Notes: generated by a model from the letters alone, not told the origin. A stretch of DNA of 64,000 bases from Alloacidobacterium sp963823845 (GCA_963823845.1 CAWGND010000013.1:186001-250000), one strand, 5' to 3'. Numbered from the stretch's first letter, positions 9,039 through 18,291 are shown. Translations and numbers: made by a program.

Positions 9039-10358
9039 CTATTCAGGTTTTGCCGCGAGAATAAATTTGCTCTCAAGCAGATATCGATACAGCGAATCTA
9101 CCGGGCCCGCGGGATGCACATTGTCGGCACTGACGATGCCACCGGTCTCTTTCCATCTCCATCCAGTAAGCTGATCTGCTGTTACCCGCCCGCGCAGTTC
9201 TTCCGTTGTCATCGGATACACAATCAGCCGGACATTTTGCTTGAAGAGCAGCGCGATGCCTTCCAGCAGCGCCCCCGCCAGTTCTTTGTAGCTGTCCTGA
9301 AGGATACGCAGAAGCACCGACAATCCAATCGCGAAATGAATTCGTGATTTCGTGTAGCGATTCGCGAACGCGCTCATCTTATAGAGTTCCTGCGCGCGAA
9401 ACAGCATCACCCCATAGCCGAATTGTTGAAGCATCACCACGCGTTGCAGTATCTCCGGTGCAGACACTTTCCTGTCCGGGGCGCTGCTGTCGGCGACAGA
9501 GAGACAGAACAACCCGAGCCCGCCTTTGCTCTCTTTGAACTCCTCCCCGGGCAACTGGGCCAGAGTATCCCGGATCAGGTCGGCATGAAGGCTGGTTACG
9601 CTGTCGAACCTCCCCGGCGCCAGCACCAGAGCTCGCTTGTAGAGCAATTCGTTCGGGGGCGCCAGTTGGTTGTCCGCCTGAAATACCACAGCCTCGGCGT
9701 ATCCGCCGACAACCAGAAGGGCATGAACTTCATCCCGGTTCCAGTGAGCGAAGGCCGGTCCGTTCAATTCCAGGCAGTCGATCTCCACTCGCTGCAGTCC
9801 AAGCTCTTCGAAGACACTCGCAAGAAACTCCTCTGCCGAGGAAAGCGCATGATACGCGGCATAAATCAGGTTTACGCCGAGAATGCCTGCCGCTTCCTGT
9901 TGCTGCACGTTGCTGGGATCCATCAGGTTGATATGCAGAATGATGTCGTTTGGCGCGTCCCCGGGCTGCCGGAGAAAACGCAATCCCACCCACCCGTGAC
10001 AGTCATTGGTTCCTGCAAAGTTCCTTGCCGAGAGCGTGTCTACAAAGGCGAAAAACCTCGTATCGGCTCCGCGGGTGGCCTGTAGCTGCGCCAGCAGTTG
10101 CGTCCACTCGTTCTCCAGCATGGCTCGCAGGCGCGGCCTGGAAACATAGCGAGTTCCCGCTCCGTAAAGCTGGTCGCTGACCTCCTTGTCATAAGCCGAA
10201 ATCGTCTTCGCAACCGTGCCGGAAGCGGCGCCCACACGCAGAAACCAGCGTGCCACCTCCTGCCCCGCGCCGATTTCAGCAAATGAGCCAAAGATCGTGC
10301 CATCGAGATTGAGGGATAGTGCCTTTTGATGGGCGTCGTACTTTTCGCTTTCAGGCAT
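9039..10358 (-). CDS. Conserved hypothetical protein, 439 aa
   Basis: A soluble protein without signal peptide. The N-terminal block (LNLDGTIFGSFAEIGAGQEVARWF, then GTVAKTISAYD and RYVSRPRL) looks like strongly conserved family sequence, but I cannot assign a characterised function. Homologues are, to my recollection, annotated inconsistently, sometimes as nucleotidyltransferase-like. The central part has an Asn/His-rich segment (NDCHGWVGLRF), consistent with an enzyme. The start ATG (10356-10358) directly precedes the conserved block. The gene lies between the intact ABC permease and a relic of that permease's C-terminus, on the opposite strand. Confidence 0.75.
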   Translation of the reverse strand: MPESEKYDAHQKALSLNLDGTIFGSFAEIGAGQEVARWFLRVGAASGTVAKTISAYDKEVSDQLYGAGTRYVSRPRLRAMLENEWTQLLAQLQATRGADTRFFAFVDTLSARNFAGTNDCHGWVGLRFLRQPGDAPNDIILHINLMDPSNVQQQEAAGILGVNLIYAAYHALSSAEEFLASVFEELGLQRVEIDCLELNGPAFAHWNRDEVHALLVVGGYAEAVVFQADNQLAPPNELLYKRALVLAPGRFDSVTSLHADLIRDTLAQLPGEEFKESKGGLGLFCLSVADSSAPDRKVSAPEILQRVVMLQQFGYGVMLFRAQELYKMSAFANRYTKSRIHFAIGLSVLLRILQDSYKELAGALLEGIALLFKQNVRLIVYPMTTEELRGRVTADQLTGWRWKETGGIVSADNVHPAGPVDSLYRYLLESKFILAAKPE

Positions 10359-10482
10359 GGTCCGTCCACCGTCCAGAAATAGACTCTACCATTTCGGATC
10401 GCATCGCCAGAGTCCGTTTGGCCATACCAAATAGAAGGGGGGAAGCCGGTGTCCTCACCCGGGAACAGATCAAGGAGCTTGC

Positions 10483-10557
10483 TACCGCATCGGCATTCTC
10501 ATGTACGGCAAACGAGCCACCATCCCGGAAATGCTCCGCTGGCTTCGCTACGGCTGA
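10483..10557 (+). pseudogene. Relic of the ABC permease C-terminus (last 24 codons and stop)
   Basis: The 75 bp match 8799-8873, the 3' end of the permease gene, with only a handful of differences. They encode YRIGILMYGKR...RWLRYG and a stop. No upstream portion of the permease is present. It marks a past duplication of the ABC operon followed by deletion, or the scar of a rearrangement that placed the 439-aa gene between the two ends. Confidence 0.85.
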
Positions 10558-10620
10558 ACTCTATTGTCTGTAGACTGAAGTTGAGCGCTCCTGACTTTGG
10601 ATGATAATCCCCACCAGCTG

Positions 10621-11013
10621 ATGACTTCCTTTCGCAGCGCGCTACACGCATCCATCGTCTTCCTGGCATGCCTGGCCATCTCCTTCTACACTTCAAAGGC
10701 GCCCGCTGCGTACACGTCGAATGGCGACCCACGCGAACGTGGCGCGACCGACTTTCACACGAAGGGTTGCGAGCGCTGCCATAGCATCTCCGGCATTGGT
10801 GGAGACCGTGCGCCCGATTTGGAGAGTGTTGGCTCGCGCCGGAAGGCGGATCAGATAAAGTCACAGATCTTAAACGGGGGCCACGGTATGCCGCCATTCA
10901 AGGGCATCCTCACCAGGGACGAAGTGAATGACCTCGTTTCATTCCTCGCTTCCTGTCGCACAGGTCAGGTTCCCAGTTGTCGTCAATGGATGCCTGCCCC
11001 ATCGACTCAATAG
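10621..11013 (+). CDS. Small exported c-type cytochrome
   Basis: About 130 residues from ATG 10621; an in-frame TTG at 10597 is an alternative. A signal peptide spans about residues 1-30 (hydrophobic core SIVFLACLAISFY). One heme-binding CERCH at 50-54 attaches covalent heme c, and Met90 in GHGMPPF is the probable sixth ligand, as in class I cytochromes. It should carry single electrons in the periplasm. It converges on the secreted-protein gene (7-base overlap of ends). No oxidase or dehydrogenase is directly adjacent, but the multiheme cytochrome operon lies just beyond. Confidence 0.85.
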   Translation: MTSFRSALHASIVFLACLAISFYTSKAPAAYTSNGDPRERGATDFHTKGCERCHSISGIGGDRAPDLESVGSRRKADQIKSQILNGGHGMPPFKGILTRDEVNDLVSFLASCRTGQVPSCRQWMPAPSTQ

Positions 11014-11531
11014 AGATTCCCAGCTACCTGTTCCGCGATTTGCGCCAGGACGTCGTCTTCCTCATCCATGGATTTCGCAGGAGTCTTCTGCCCATGATCG
11101 GTAAGCGTCACGGAAAAATGCAACTCGCGAACCCGGCTGCTCACCATTTTCGAGACTTCACCGTGTGAGGCTGGCAATCTGCATTCCGCAGCCTCGTTGC
11201 CGATGCCCGTCAGCTTGACGCTACCGGCGGGACACGGGGGCAGGTTGTTTTTGCTGATGAGAATCTGCAGCGAATTCGGCGGCCCTTGTTGACGGACAAA
11301 TTTGCAGGATCCCACTCCCGTATTTGGCACACTTGCTGTTACAGATACGCCTCCACCCAGCACCTTTGCTGCGCTTCCCTCAGTGAACCAGGGACAGACC
11401 GTCTGTGGACCGGGTCGGGGGCTAGCCTGGGAGCTAGTACTCTTCTGTCCGTACCCGGACTGGCTGCTTTGTGCGATTGCAGCAGAAGTCAGGGAGAAAA
11501 GTAGCACGAAGATCAGAATCCGCATGAACAT
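11007..11531 (-). CDS. Secreted protein of unknown function
   Basis: 174 residues with a clear signal peptide (MFMRILIFVLLFSLTSAAIAQ). The mature part has four Cys (in TVCPWF, GSCKF, PPCPAG and AECRL) that could form two disulfides. A Pro/Ser linker comes first. The layout loosely recalls small secreted or lipoprotein domains that follow a CPWF-type motif, but I cannot name a family. The start lies 8 bases after the CRTAC1 gene stop, so it is the last gene of that operon. Confidence 0.65.
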   Translation of the reverse strand: MFMRILIFVLLFSLTSAAIAQSSQSGYGQKSTSSQASPRPGPQTVCPWFTEGSAAKVLGGGVSVTASVPNTGVGSCKFVRQQGPPNSLQILISKNNLPPCPAGSVKLTGIGNEAAECRLPASHGEVSKMVSSRVRELHFSVTLTDHGQKTPAKSMDEEDDVLAQIAEQVAGNLY

Positions 11532-11539
11532 AGCGTCGG

Positions 11540-13417
11540 CTAACTCTTCGCCTTTGGCAGAGGGCCTGCTTTCAATACCTTGCCGCCTTCCTGAATAACG
11601 TAGAGCTGGTTTACTTCAAGATTGCTCAGCTGATCGACCTGACCACTCAGCCAGCGAATCTCCACCATGTCTACTTTTTTTGCCTGCTCCAATCCAAAGT
11701 GCATGCGTAGATCGTTCTGCGAAAAATAGCTGCCGCCGCTGCGCAACTCATCGATCTGCACCAGAGGCTTGGCTGCATCCAGCTCTGTTTTGGCCGTGAC
11801 GATGACGCGGCTCCCTATGCCTGAGCGATTCGATTTAACACCGACGAGCTTGATCTTGATCCAATTGCGGCTGAGGGTTGAATCGCAGCGCAGAAGCTGG
11901 GGAACCGCATTGACACAGTTGACGGCAACATCAATGTCCCCGTCATTGTCGTAATCGCCAAACGCGCAGCCACGCGCAGGCGCATTCTCCAGAATTCCCG
12001 GTCCTCCCTGAGTCGTCACTTCTTCGAATCGCCCGTTGCGCAGATTGCGATAGAGATACTTGTGCTCGGCGTACTTCAGATCGGCCTTCGACTTGTCGAC
12101 TTCGGGATAGACATGACCGTTGGACATGAGAATGTCGAGCCAGCCATCGTTGTCCAGATCGAAGAATCCGACCCCCCAGCCCAGCAGGCGCGTGTTTACT
12201 CCCAATCCTCCCGGATAGGTCCGATCTTCAAATGAAGCGTCGCCGAGGTTGGTATAGAGAGAATCCGTGTCACCTGCGAAGTTGGTCTTCACCACGTCCA
12301 GATTGCCGTCGCGGTTGTAGTCGCCGATGGAAACACCCATGCCAGCCTGCGGTTTTGCTTCCGGCGATAACGCCGCGCCAGCCTCAATGGCGATGTCGCG
12401 GAATGTGCCATCTTTCTGATTGATGTAAAGTGTCGCAGGCGCAGAATCATTTGCGACATAAATATCGGGCCAGCCGTCGTTATCCAGATCAGACGCAGCC
12501 ACGCTCAAACCATACGTGCCGATCGCAGTCCACATGCCGGATTTTTCGCTGATATCGGTGAATGTTCCATCACCGTTGTTGTGATAGAGGATATTTCTGC
12601 CGCCCGGCAGACCTGGTGGACCGCAAGCGACAAGAATTCCCTTGTAAGTGCACGGGCCATCCTCGGGTTTCGGCGCTGTCTTCAGATCGAAGTCAACGTA
12701 ATTTGCAACAAATAGATCGAGATGCCCATCGCGATCGTAATCGACAAAGGTGCACCCGGTATTCCAACGCGTTTTTGGCCCGGGTTGCGTCAGGCCTGCC
12801 TGCGCGGATACGTCCGTGAACCTCCCGTTGCCGTTGTTGCGATAGAGAGCGTTCTGGCCATAGTAGGTGACAAACAGGTCGTCATGGCCGTCGTTGTTGT
12901 AATCGCCTACGCAGCAAGCCTGTCCCCAGCCTGTTTTGTGTTCCAATCCCGAGCCCGCGGTTACATCGGTGAAGGTCCCGTCTCGATTGTTCTTGAACAG
13001 GTGGCAATGCGGTTCCTGCCCGGGCGCGAATCCCTCCAGACGCCAGCCATTGACCAGGAAGAGGTCGAGCCAGCCATCGTCGTCATAGTCATAGAAGGCG
13101 AGCCCGCAACCGGTTGTCTCCAGCAGATATTTGTTTGTGCCCTCCGCGCCGTAGATCGTCTTGACGTTGAGCCCGGATTCTTTGACCACGTCGACGAAGC
13201 TTACGCCCAGCGGCGTGCCTTCAATAGGAGACTTCGGCCCGGCTGGCGGCGGCGCGGGTTTCGCATCATAGGTGCGTTCCTGTGGGCCGATGCCTTTCTG
13301 TGGCGCTGCCGGCGGTTGTGGTTGCTGTTGCCGTGGAGAGGCCAATGCGAGGATGTCTGCGAAGGGCAGCACGAGTGCCGAACGACTGAGCGAACGAATG
13401 AACTTGCGACGATTCAC
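11540..13417 (-). CDS. CRTAC1 family protein: FG-GAP/VCBS repeats plus ASPIC/UnbV domain
   Basis: 625 residues from GTG 13415-13417, with GAGGA ten bases upstream. The N-terminus NRRKFIRSLSRSALVLP is a Tat-type or Sec signal (twin Arg), followed by a Pro/Gln-rich linker. The body has at least six FG-GAP/VCBS-like calcium-binding blades recognisable by DYDDDGWLDLF, DYNNDGHDDLF, DYDRDGHLDLF, DLDNDGWPDIY, DYNRDGNLDV and DYDNDGDIDVA, forming a beta-propeller. The C-terminal 100 residues are the ASPIC/UnbV domain. The protein is exported and probably binds proteins or glycans. It is 19 bp after the multiheme cytochrome gene, in the same operon. Confidence 0.9.
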   Translation of the reverse strand: MNRRKFIRSLSRSALVLPFADILALASPRQQQPQPPAAPQKGIGPQERTYDAKPAPPPAGPKSPIEGTPLGVSFVDVVKESGLNVKTIYGAEGTNKYLLETTGCGLAFYDYDDDGWLDLFLVNGWRLEGFAPGQEPHCHLFKNNRDGTFTDVTAGSGLEHKTGWGQACCVGDYNNDGHDDLFVTYYGQNALYRNNGNGRFTDVSAQAGLTQPGPKTRWNTGCTFVDYDRDGHLDLFVANYVDFDLKTAPKPEDGPCTYKGILVACGPPGLPGGRNILYHNNGDGTFTDISEKSGMWTAIGTYGLSVAASDLDNDGWPDIYVANDSAPATLYINQKDGTFRDIAIEAGAALSPEAKPQAGMGVSIGDYNRDGNLDVVKTNFAGDTDSLYTNLGDASFEDRTYPGGLGVNTRLLGWGVGFFDLDNDGWLDILMSNGHVYPEVDKSKADLKYAEHKYLYRNLRNGRFEEVTTQGGPGILENAPARGCAFGDYDNDGDIDVAVNCVNAVPQLLRCDSTLSRNWIKIKLVGVKSNRSGIGSRVIVTAKTELDAAKPLVQIDELRSGGSYFSQNDLRMHFGLEQAKKVDMVEIRWLSGQVDQLSNLEVNQLYVIQEGGKVLKAGPLPKAKS

Positions 13418-13436
13418 AGATGTAAAGTCCTCACGC

Positions 13437-15656
13437 TTACGGTTGTCCCGCGCCGTTGCTGTTGACTGCGGCATGGGTCGAGTCTGTGTGCATGTGCCAT
13501 GGAACACTTTCAGTTGAGATTTCAGGATGTTTGCGCAGATAGTCGAGCGAGTAGGTGGGCGCTGACGGATCAATGCGCTTTATCGTGTAGAGCGCGGCTT
13601 CCTGCGACGCCTGTTGCTTCATGCCGATACGGCGATACAGGATCGCAAGATTGTAATGCGCCGCGAGATCATCGGGATCAATGGCCTGAAGAGCTTTGAA
13701 CTGCTGTATGGCTTCATCGCTGCGATGCTGTTGATAGTAGGAGATGCCCAGTTCTCTTCGCGCGTCTCTCGAGTACGGGTACTGCGCAACCACTTTTTCC
13801 AGGTCGGCGATTTCAGCCTCGGAATGCCTCTGCCGCCGCTCGACCAGCGCAAGGTAGTAAAGCGCTCGGGCATCGTTAGGACTCAGAGTGAGCGCTTTCT
13901 CAAGGGGCGCGCGCGCCTCCGCATACTTTTCCCATTCGATGTAGACGATGCCAAGGTTGACGTAGCCATCCTTGTAATCCGGACGCAGGCGCACAACCTG
14001 CTCAAATGCGTGCATCGCGTCGTCATATTGCAGTTGATCGAGATATCCGATGCCGACATTGTTCCAGCGCATCCACTCCGGATTATCTGTTGCCAGCGGA
14101 GCGGAAACAGGATTGTCGCCGAGATTCAGTGTGCGGCTTCTCGATGCAAGCTCTACGACAGGATATGCGGGATGATCCTTGCCGAATACGTTGTTCAGAT
14201 ACCTTTGTCGCAGGTGACGGTAGTTGACTCTCGCTGTTATGGTCAGTGGACTCTTCGCACTCTCGGGGATGTGGAACTGATATCGGATGAGTGCGGATCG
14301 TCCGGCCTGGATCGTATTGTCGTAGGCCATCGAATGAATCGTCCAGACCTTATGGTTGTCCACAAAGTTCCCCGTCAGGTCTACAGGACGATTCGTGAAA
14401 CTGTGAGCGCTTGTATCCAGCATGCCGTCGGGCTTTAAGAAACCGCTGTCGTAAATCGTCGCCCCGGATGCATCCTTAACGGTGAACTGCGTCCATGCTT
14501 CATAAAGGTCGCGAACCTCGGGAATAAGCGAGTGGCCGATGTTCTTGTTCTGGACCACAACGTACGCGTCGACCGTCTCCTTGGGTTTGAGCTTGAACGG
14601 TGCTGAGCCCAGCGGCGCTACCATCGCATCACTGTCTTCCACCTTCAACGCGAAGAGATCGACATTGAGGTAGTTGCCGCTCTTCAGGAATTCAATTGTT
14701 TTGTTGAGTTGCTCATCGAAGCCATAGTAGAAGGGCACTGCGGTATTTCCAGCCAGCCACCGGTGCGAGGCTAGTGTGCCATGCTTGGCTCCATAGTCGG
14801 GCAGGATGATTGGCTCGCGCTTCATGTGGCAATTCTGGCAAGTCGTGAAGTCGGCGGAATAGAAGGTAAGCGGATTGCGCTGCGAGAACTTCGAGCCCTG
14901 CCATTCGTCATAGGCGGTAAATGCGCGAATCCACTTATAGTCGTTTAGAGGCGGTGGCAGATTCGCCTTGTGGCACGCGGAGCAGAACTCGGGCGTGTGA
15001 TAAAAATCCTGCATCACTGCCTTCGCGTGCCGATCGAGATTGGCCAGGATCTCGGCGTCCGGAACAGTGCCCGGAATGCGTTTCCCCTGGTCATCCACCA
15101 TCACGGCCGGGACTCCCATCACGAAGCTTCCGTTGCCCAGCTTGGTTTGCACACTCTGAATCGAATGACATGTCATGCACGTCAGACCGTCGCGGTCAAA
15201 CGACCGGTCCAGAGTGGAGGCCTGCGTGAGAGCGCCAGCCAGAATGCCCACCGGGTTGTGGCAACTGTCGCAATGACGTGCAAACTCGATCCCCTTCGTC
15301 CGGATCAGAATGTTCACGCTCGCCCGATAGAACGGCGTGCGGAAGGCATTGGAATGCAGCGCCTGACGCCACTGGTGATAGGCCTCCTGGTGGCAATGGC
15401 CGCAGTAAGCAGCGTCGGGAAAGGCGCTCGCCTCAAGAAAGTCGTCCCCTTCAACCGCAGCATTTCCCGGCAAAAAGATTTTGTCTTTCGCGAATGCAAA
15501 ACTATACGTCTTGCGAATCTGGTCGGCGTAGGCCTTGCGAATGCTTGCTTCCTTGGCGCGCAGGTCCTCTGCGCCATGAATCGCGCGCAGACACAGCACA
15601 GAAGCTCCTGACACGATCAGGATCACGAGAAGCAAGCGTCGGCCTAAAAGACTCAT
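13437..15656 (-). CDS. Five-heme cytochrome c with C-terminal TPR repeats
   Basis: 739 residues from ATG 15654-15656, chosen because the signal-anchor core (LLLVILIVSGASVLCL) follows directly. Five heme c motifs are visible at about residues 85 (CGHCH), 129 (CDSCH), 160 (CMTCH), 225 (CSACH) and 273 (CQNCH), an arrangement like cytochrome c554-type proteins. A beta-rich middle region (about 310-510) is followed by TPR units (about 530-690). The heme part should move electrons outside the cytoplasmic membrane and the TPR part should hold a partner. It lies between a TPR protein gene (174 bp upstream) and the CRTAC1 gene (19 bp downstream). Redox partner unknown. Confidence 0.9.
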   Translation of the reverse strand: MSLLGRRLLLVILIVSGASVLCLRAIHGAEDLRAKEASIRKAYADQIRKTYSFAFAKDKIFLPGNAAVEGDDFLEASAFPDAAYCGHCHQEAYHQWRQALHSNAFRTPFYRASVNILIRTKGIEFARHCDSCHNPVGILAGALTQASTLDRSFDRDGLTCMTCHSIQSVQTKLGNGSFVMGVPAVMVDDQGKRIPGTVPDAEILANLDRHAKAVMQDFYHTPEFCSACHKANLPPPLNDYKWIRAFTAYDEWQGSKFSQRNPLTFYSADFTTCQNCHMKREPIILPDYGAKHGTLASHRWLAGNTAVPFYYGFDEQLNKTIEFLKSGNYLNVDLFALKVEDSDAMVAPLGSAPFKLKPKETVDAYVVVQNKNIGHSLIPEVRDLYEAWTQFTVKDASGATIYDSGFLKPDGMLDTSAHSFTNRPVDLTGNFVDNHKVWTIHSMAYDNTIQAGRSALIRYQFHIPESAKSPLTITARVNYRHLRQRYLNNVFGKDHPAYPVVELASRSRTLNLGDNPVSAPLATDNPEWMRWNNVGIGYLDQLQYDDAMHAFEQVVRLRPDYKDGYVNLGIVYIEWEKYAEARAPLEKALTLSPNDARALYYLALVERRQRHSEAEIADLEKVVAQYPYSRDARRELGISYYQQHRSDEAIQQFKALQAIDPDDLAAHYNLAILYRRIGMKQQASQEAALYTIKRIDPSAPTYSLDYLRKHPEISTESVPWHMHTDSTHAAVNSNGAGQP

Positions 15657-15830
15657 GCGCTGTACGGTTAGAGGAAAACCGCCCATTTCTCTGCACTTCC
15701 TCAACTCATAGAGTAATGCGGGAAGCTACAGAATCCGGCAACAGCACTATAGTCGAATGACGCAACGACTGTATATCCGCCGAAAGGATGATGCGCGTCC
15801 GTGCAATGTGGTCCGAGCGAGCGCTTTTTG

Positions 15831-17621
15831 CTATGGTTTCTGCTGCTGCCCGGATTTCTTTTCCAAAGCTTCTGCCTTTTGCCGCTCGGCCGCTGCTTCG
15901 GCGATTTTCCCCTGTTGCTGCAATGCATTTGCCAACCCCATGTGCGCTTCCGAGTAATTCGGGTCATAGCTCAATGCGTCTCGAAACTCTACGATGGCAT
16001 CGCCCAACTTGCCGCTTTTCAGGAGCGAATTTCCCGAGTTGCTGGCAACCTCTGCTCGCTGGCGGCTCATGTTCGCCCGCATCAGATCGGCGGCTTTCTT
16101 TCGTTCAGCCGCCGCTTCAGCAGGCTGATTCTGCTTCACCAATACTGTCGCAAGAGTCAAATGAGGATCAGGCTGCCCCGGCAATTGGCGAATCGCCTCC
16201 TGCAACGCTGATGCCGCCTCGGGCAACTGGCCCAGATTGTTGTAGACGCTGCCCAAGGTCGCCCATGCATCGCCATTCTCAGGCCTCAGCTTCAGTGATG
16301 TGTTGAGTTCCCGCGCCGCATTGGCATAGCGTCCGGCATCCATATACAACACGCCCAGAGCATAGGATGGCTCCGGCTGGGATGGGTCCAGCTTCTCGGC
16401 CGATTCAAACTCAGGGATCGCATCTGCAGCATTGTCCTGCATTTTGAACGCGAGTCCCAGGTTGTAATGCAATTGCGCAGCATCAGGAGACAGCTTCAAT
16501 GCCATACGCAACTGACTCACGGCATCATCGAACTGACTGAGCTGGATATATGCTGCTGCAAGGTTCTGGTGAGCCGTTGCATTGTTGGGGGTCAAGGACA
16601 CCGCACGCTGCAGTACCGGGACCGCCTCTTTGGCTCGTTGCGCCTGGCAAAGAGCCATTCCCAGGTTGGTCAGGACCTCGGCGTTTTCAGCCTCTGCAGA
16701 TGCGGCTTTCTGCAACAGAGGAATCGCCTCGTTTACGTTGTCTGTGCGCTGCAGGACTAACGCCAGCTGATAGGCTGCTGTTGTCGAACCTGGATCCAGT
16801 TCTACCGCGCGCCGAAGCAGCGGTAATGCATGCTCATCGTCACCGCCCGTTGCCATGGCCTGGCCGAGCTCCAGAGCAATCAGTGCATTCTGCGGCGCCA
16901 GTTCATACGCTTTGCTTAGTTCTTCCAGCGCACCCGGCTGTTGCTCGGCCTCGAGTGACATTCCCAGGTGCAAATGAGCCATCGCTAGATCCGGATTCAG
17001 TGCTAAGGCTGCGCTGAACGACTGTTTCGCATCCGCCCAATCCTGTTGCTGCGCGTAGACGGATCCCAGCTCGTCGTGCCATTCTGCATTTTGCAGCTCC
17101 TCGGCTATGGCTGCCTTCATCTTTGAGACTGCCGCCGGAAACTGTCTTGTTGCGGCCAGCGATCGAGCATAGGCTGCAAGGACCGCTGCCGGCACAGCGC
17201 GGTGCTCGTCGTGAGCCGCAGCCATCGCCTTCACAAACCAGGGAAGCGCCTTCGCATGCTGCCCGCTCTGTTCGTAAGCTAAAGCCAGGTTCAACTGAGC
17301 ACTGCTGTCACTAGGCTTGATCGCAAGCGCTTTCTCAAGTTCGTGGATTCCCTCGCTGGTATGCCCGAGTCTCACCAGCACTGCCCCAAGAGCACTGTGG
17401 CCTTGTTCTGCGGATGGCGCAAGGTGAACCACCTTCTCAAAATCTTCGCGCGCTGTATTCAAATCATTGCGGGATAAAGCAGCAACGCCGGCCCGATAGT
17501 CAGCATCGGCTTGCTTCAGCGCTGGGGAAGGCTCCTGTGCAGTGATGCCACGCGAAATGGTCAGCGCCGCGCTGAAGGTGAAACAGAAGAACAGCCGCAT
17601 TTTCAGTGAACAAGCAGACAT
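15831..17621 (-). CDS. Exported TPR-repeat protein
   Basis: 596 residues: signal peptide (RLFFCFTFSAALTISRGITAQ) followed by about 14 tetratricopeptide repeats filling the rest, with recurring A-x-x-N/H-x-x-L-G and P-x-x-A patterns. TPR superhelices are docking scaffolds. The C-terminus is a charged coil (AERQKAEALEKKSGQQQ). The start may instead be ATG 17600, which puts the signal peptide at the very N-terminus. It begins 8 bases after the acetyltransferase gene stops, so the two are probably co-transcribed. It would present a periplasmic scaffold for the cytochrome and CRTAC1 proteins encoded next. Confidence 0.88.
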   Translation of the reverse strand: MSACSLKMRLFFCFTFSAALTISRGITAQEPSPALKQADADYRAGVAALSRNDLNTAREDFEKVVHLAPSAEQGHSALGAVLVRLGHTSEGIHELEKALAIKPSDSSAQLNLALAYEQSGQHAKALPWFVKAMAAAHDEHRAVPAAVLAAYARSLAATRQFPAAVSKMKAAIAEELQNAEWHDELGSVYAQQQDWADAKQSFSAALALNPDLAMAHLHLGMSLEAEQQPGALEELSKAYELAPQNALIALELGQAMATGGDDEHALPLLRRAVELDPGSTTAAYQLALVLQRTDNVNEAIPLLQKAASAEAENAEVLTNLGMALCQAQRAKEAVPVLQRAVSLTPNNATAHQNLAAAYIQLSQFDDAVSQLRMALKLSPDAAQLHYNLGLAFKMQDNAADAIPEFESAEKLDPSQPEPSYALGVLYMDAGRYANAARELNTSLKLRPENGDAWATLGSVYNNLGQLPEAASALQEAIRQLPGQPDPHLTLATVLVKQNQPAEAAAERKKAADLMRANMSRQRAEVASNSGNSLLKSGKLGDAIVEFRDALSYDPNYSEAHMGLANALQQQGKIAEAAAERQKAEALEKKSGQQQKP

Positions 17622-17628
17622 GGCCGAC

Positions 17629-18291
17629 TCAGACAGAGGGTTGAGAATCCGGTTTATCCAGGAGCCCTTGAAAATGGTCTATGAACTGCGCTACATGCAG
17701 GCCGTCCGCCAGCGCGTGGTGCACATGAATCGATACCGGCATCGTGCGGCGGCCGTGCATCTCAGTGATCTTGCCAAAGGTTATCCGCGGCGCGGAGTCC
17801 TCTTTGGAGAAGTCTCTCGCATGCGAGATGGAAGTGAAGTCGAACCAGGGCAGCGCCGAATAGCGAATCAGATTGGCTTCCGCGTGTCGCTCCAGGTCAT
17901 CCCGCGCCCGCACCCGCTCCACTTCGGCTGAAGCCTCGCTCACGAATTGATCGATGCGCTCCCGATAACGATAATAAGCGAACCCGATGGTGCCGTTCGG
18001 ACGTCCGACCGCACTGCCGCCATTGACCTCTTCATAACGCCAGACCGTGCCATCGACGATCCGCGTCCGGAAGTTCTCAACCTGTTGAGCGGCCACCAGC
18101 GAACGATGCAGAAGCGACAGAAAGACCGATAGATCATGTTCCTTCGCGTAGTTGTATGTAGCGGTGCAGTCTACGCGAATGCACACACCGTGGAAGGGCT
18201 CGCTGAAAACTCGAAAAAAATTGAAAAGAGTGCGGCGCTCCCAGGTCTCCAGATCGATCTTCTGCTTTCTTTCGTCGACAAGTTCGTGCAT
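17629..18291 (-). CDS. Type A chloramphenicol acetyltransferase-like protein
   Basis: 220 residues, the usual CAT length. The catalytic motif HHALADG is at residues 191-197 (classical enzymes have HHAVCDG), giving His192 as the probable general base. The structural segment ALPWFDFTSISHA at 146-158 matches the family block before the active site. CAT enzymes are cytoplasmic trimers that transfer acetyl from acetyl-CoA to chloramphenicol, but many chromosomal relatives have other or unknown acceptors. It heads an operon of TPR, cytochrome and CRTAC1 genes, an odd place for a resistance gene, so a different acyl acceptor is plausible. Resistance function is not shown by sequence. Confidence 0.85.
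   Translation of the reverse strand: MHELVDERKQKIDLETWERRTLFNFFRVFSEPFHGVCIRVDCTATYNYAKEHDLSVFLSLLHRSLVAAQQVENFRTRIVDGTVWRYEEVNGGSAVGRPNGTIGFAYYRYRERIDQFVSEASAEVERVRARDDLERHAEANLIRYSALPWFDFTSISHARDFSKEDSAPRITFGKITEMHGRRTMPVSIHVHHALADGLHVAQFIDHFQGLLDKPDSQPSV

Noticed and set aside
12722..13465. 247-codon plus-strand frame opposite the CRTAC1 gene
   Set aside because: Antisense shadow of the FG-GAP repeats; no ribosome site, no domain, and the minus-strand gene is certain.
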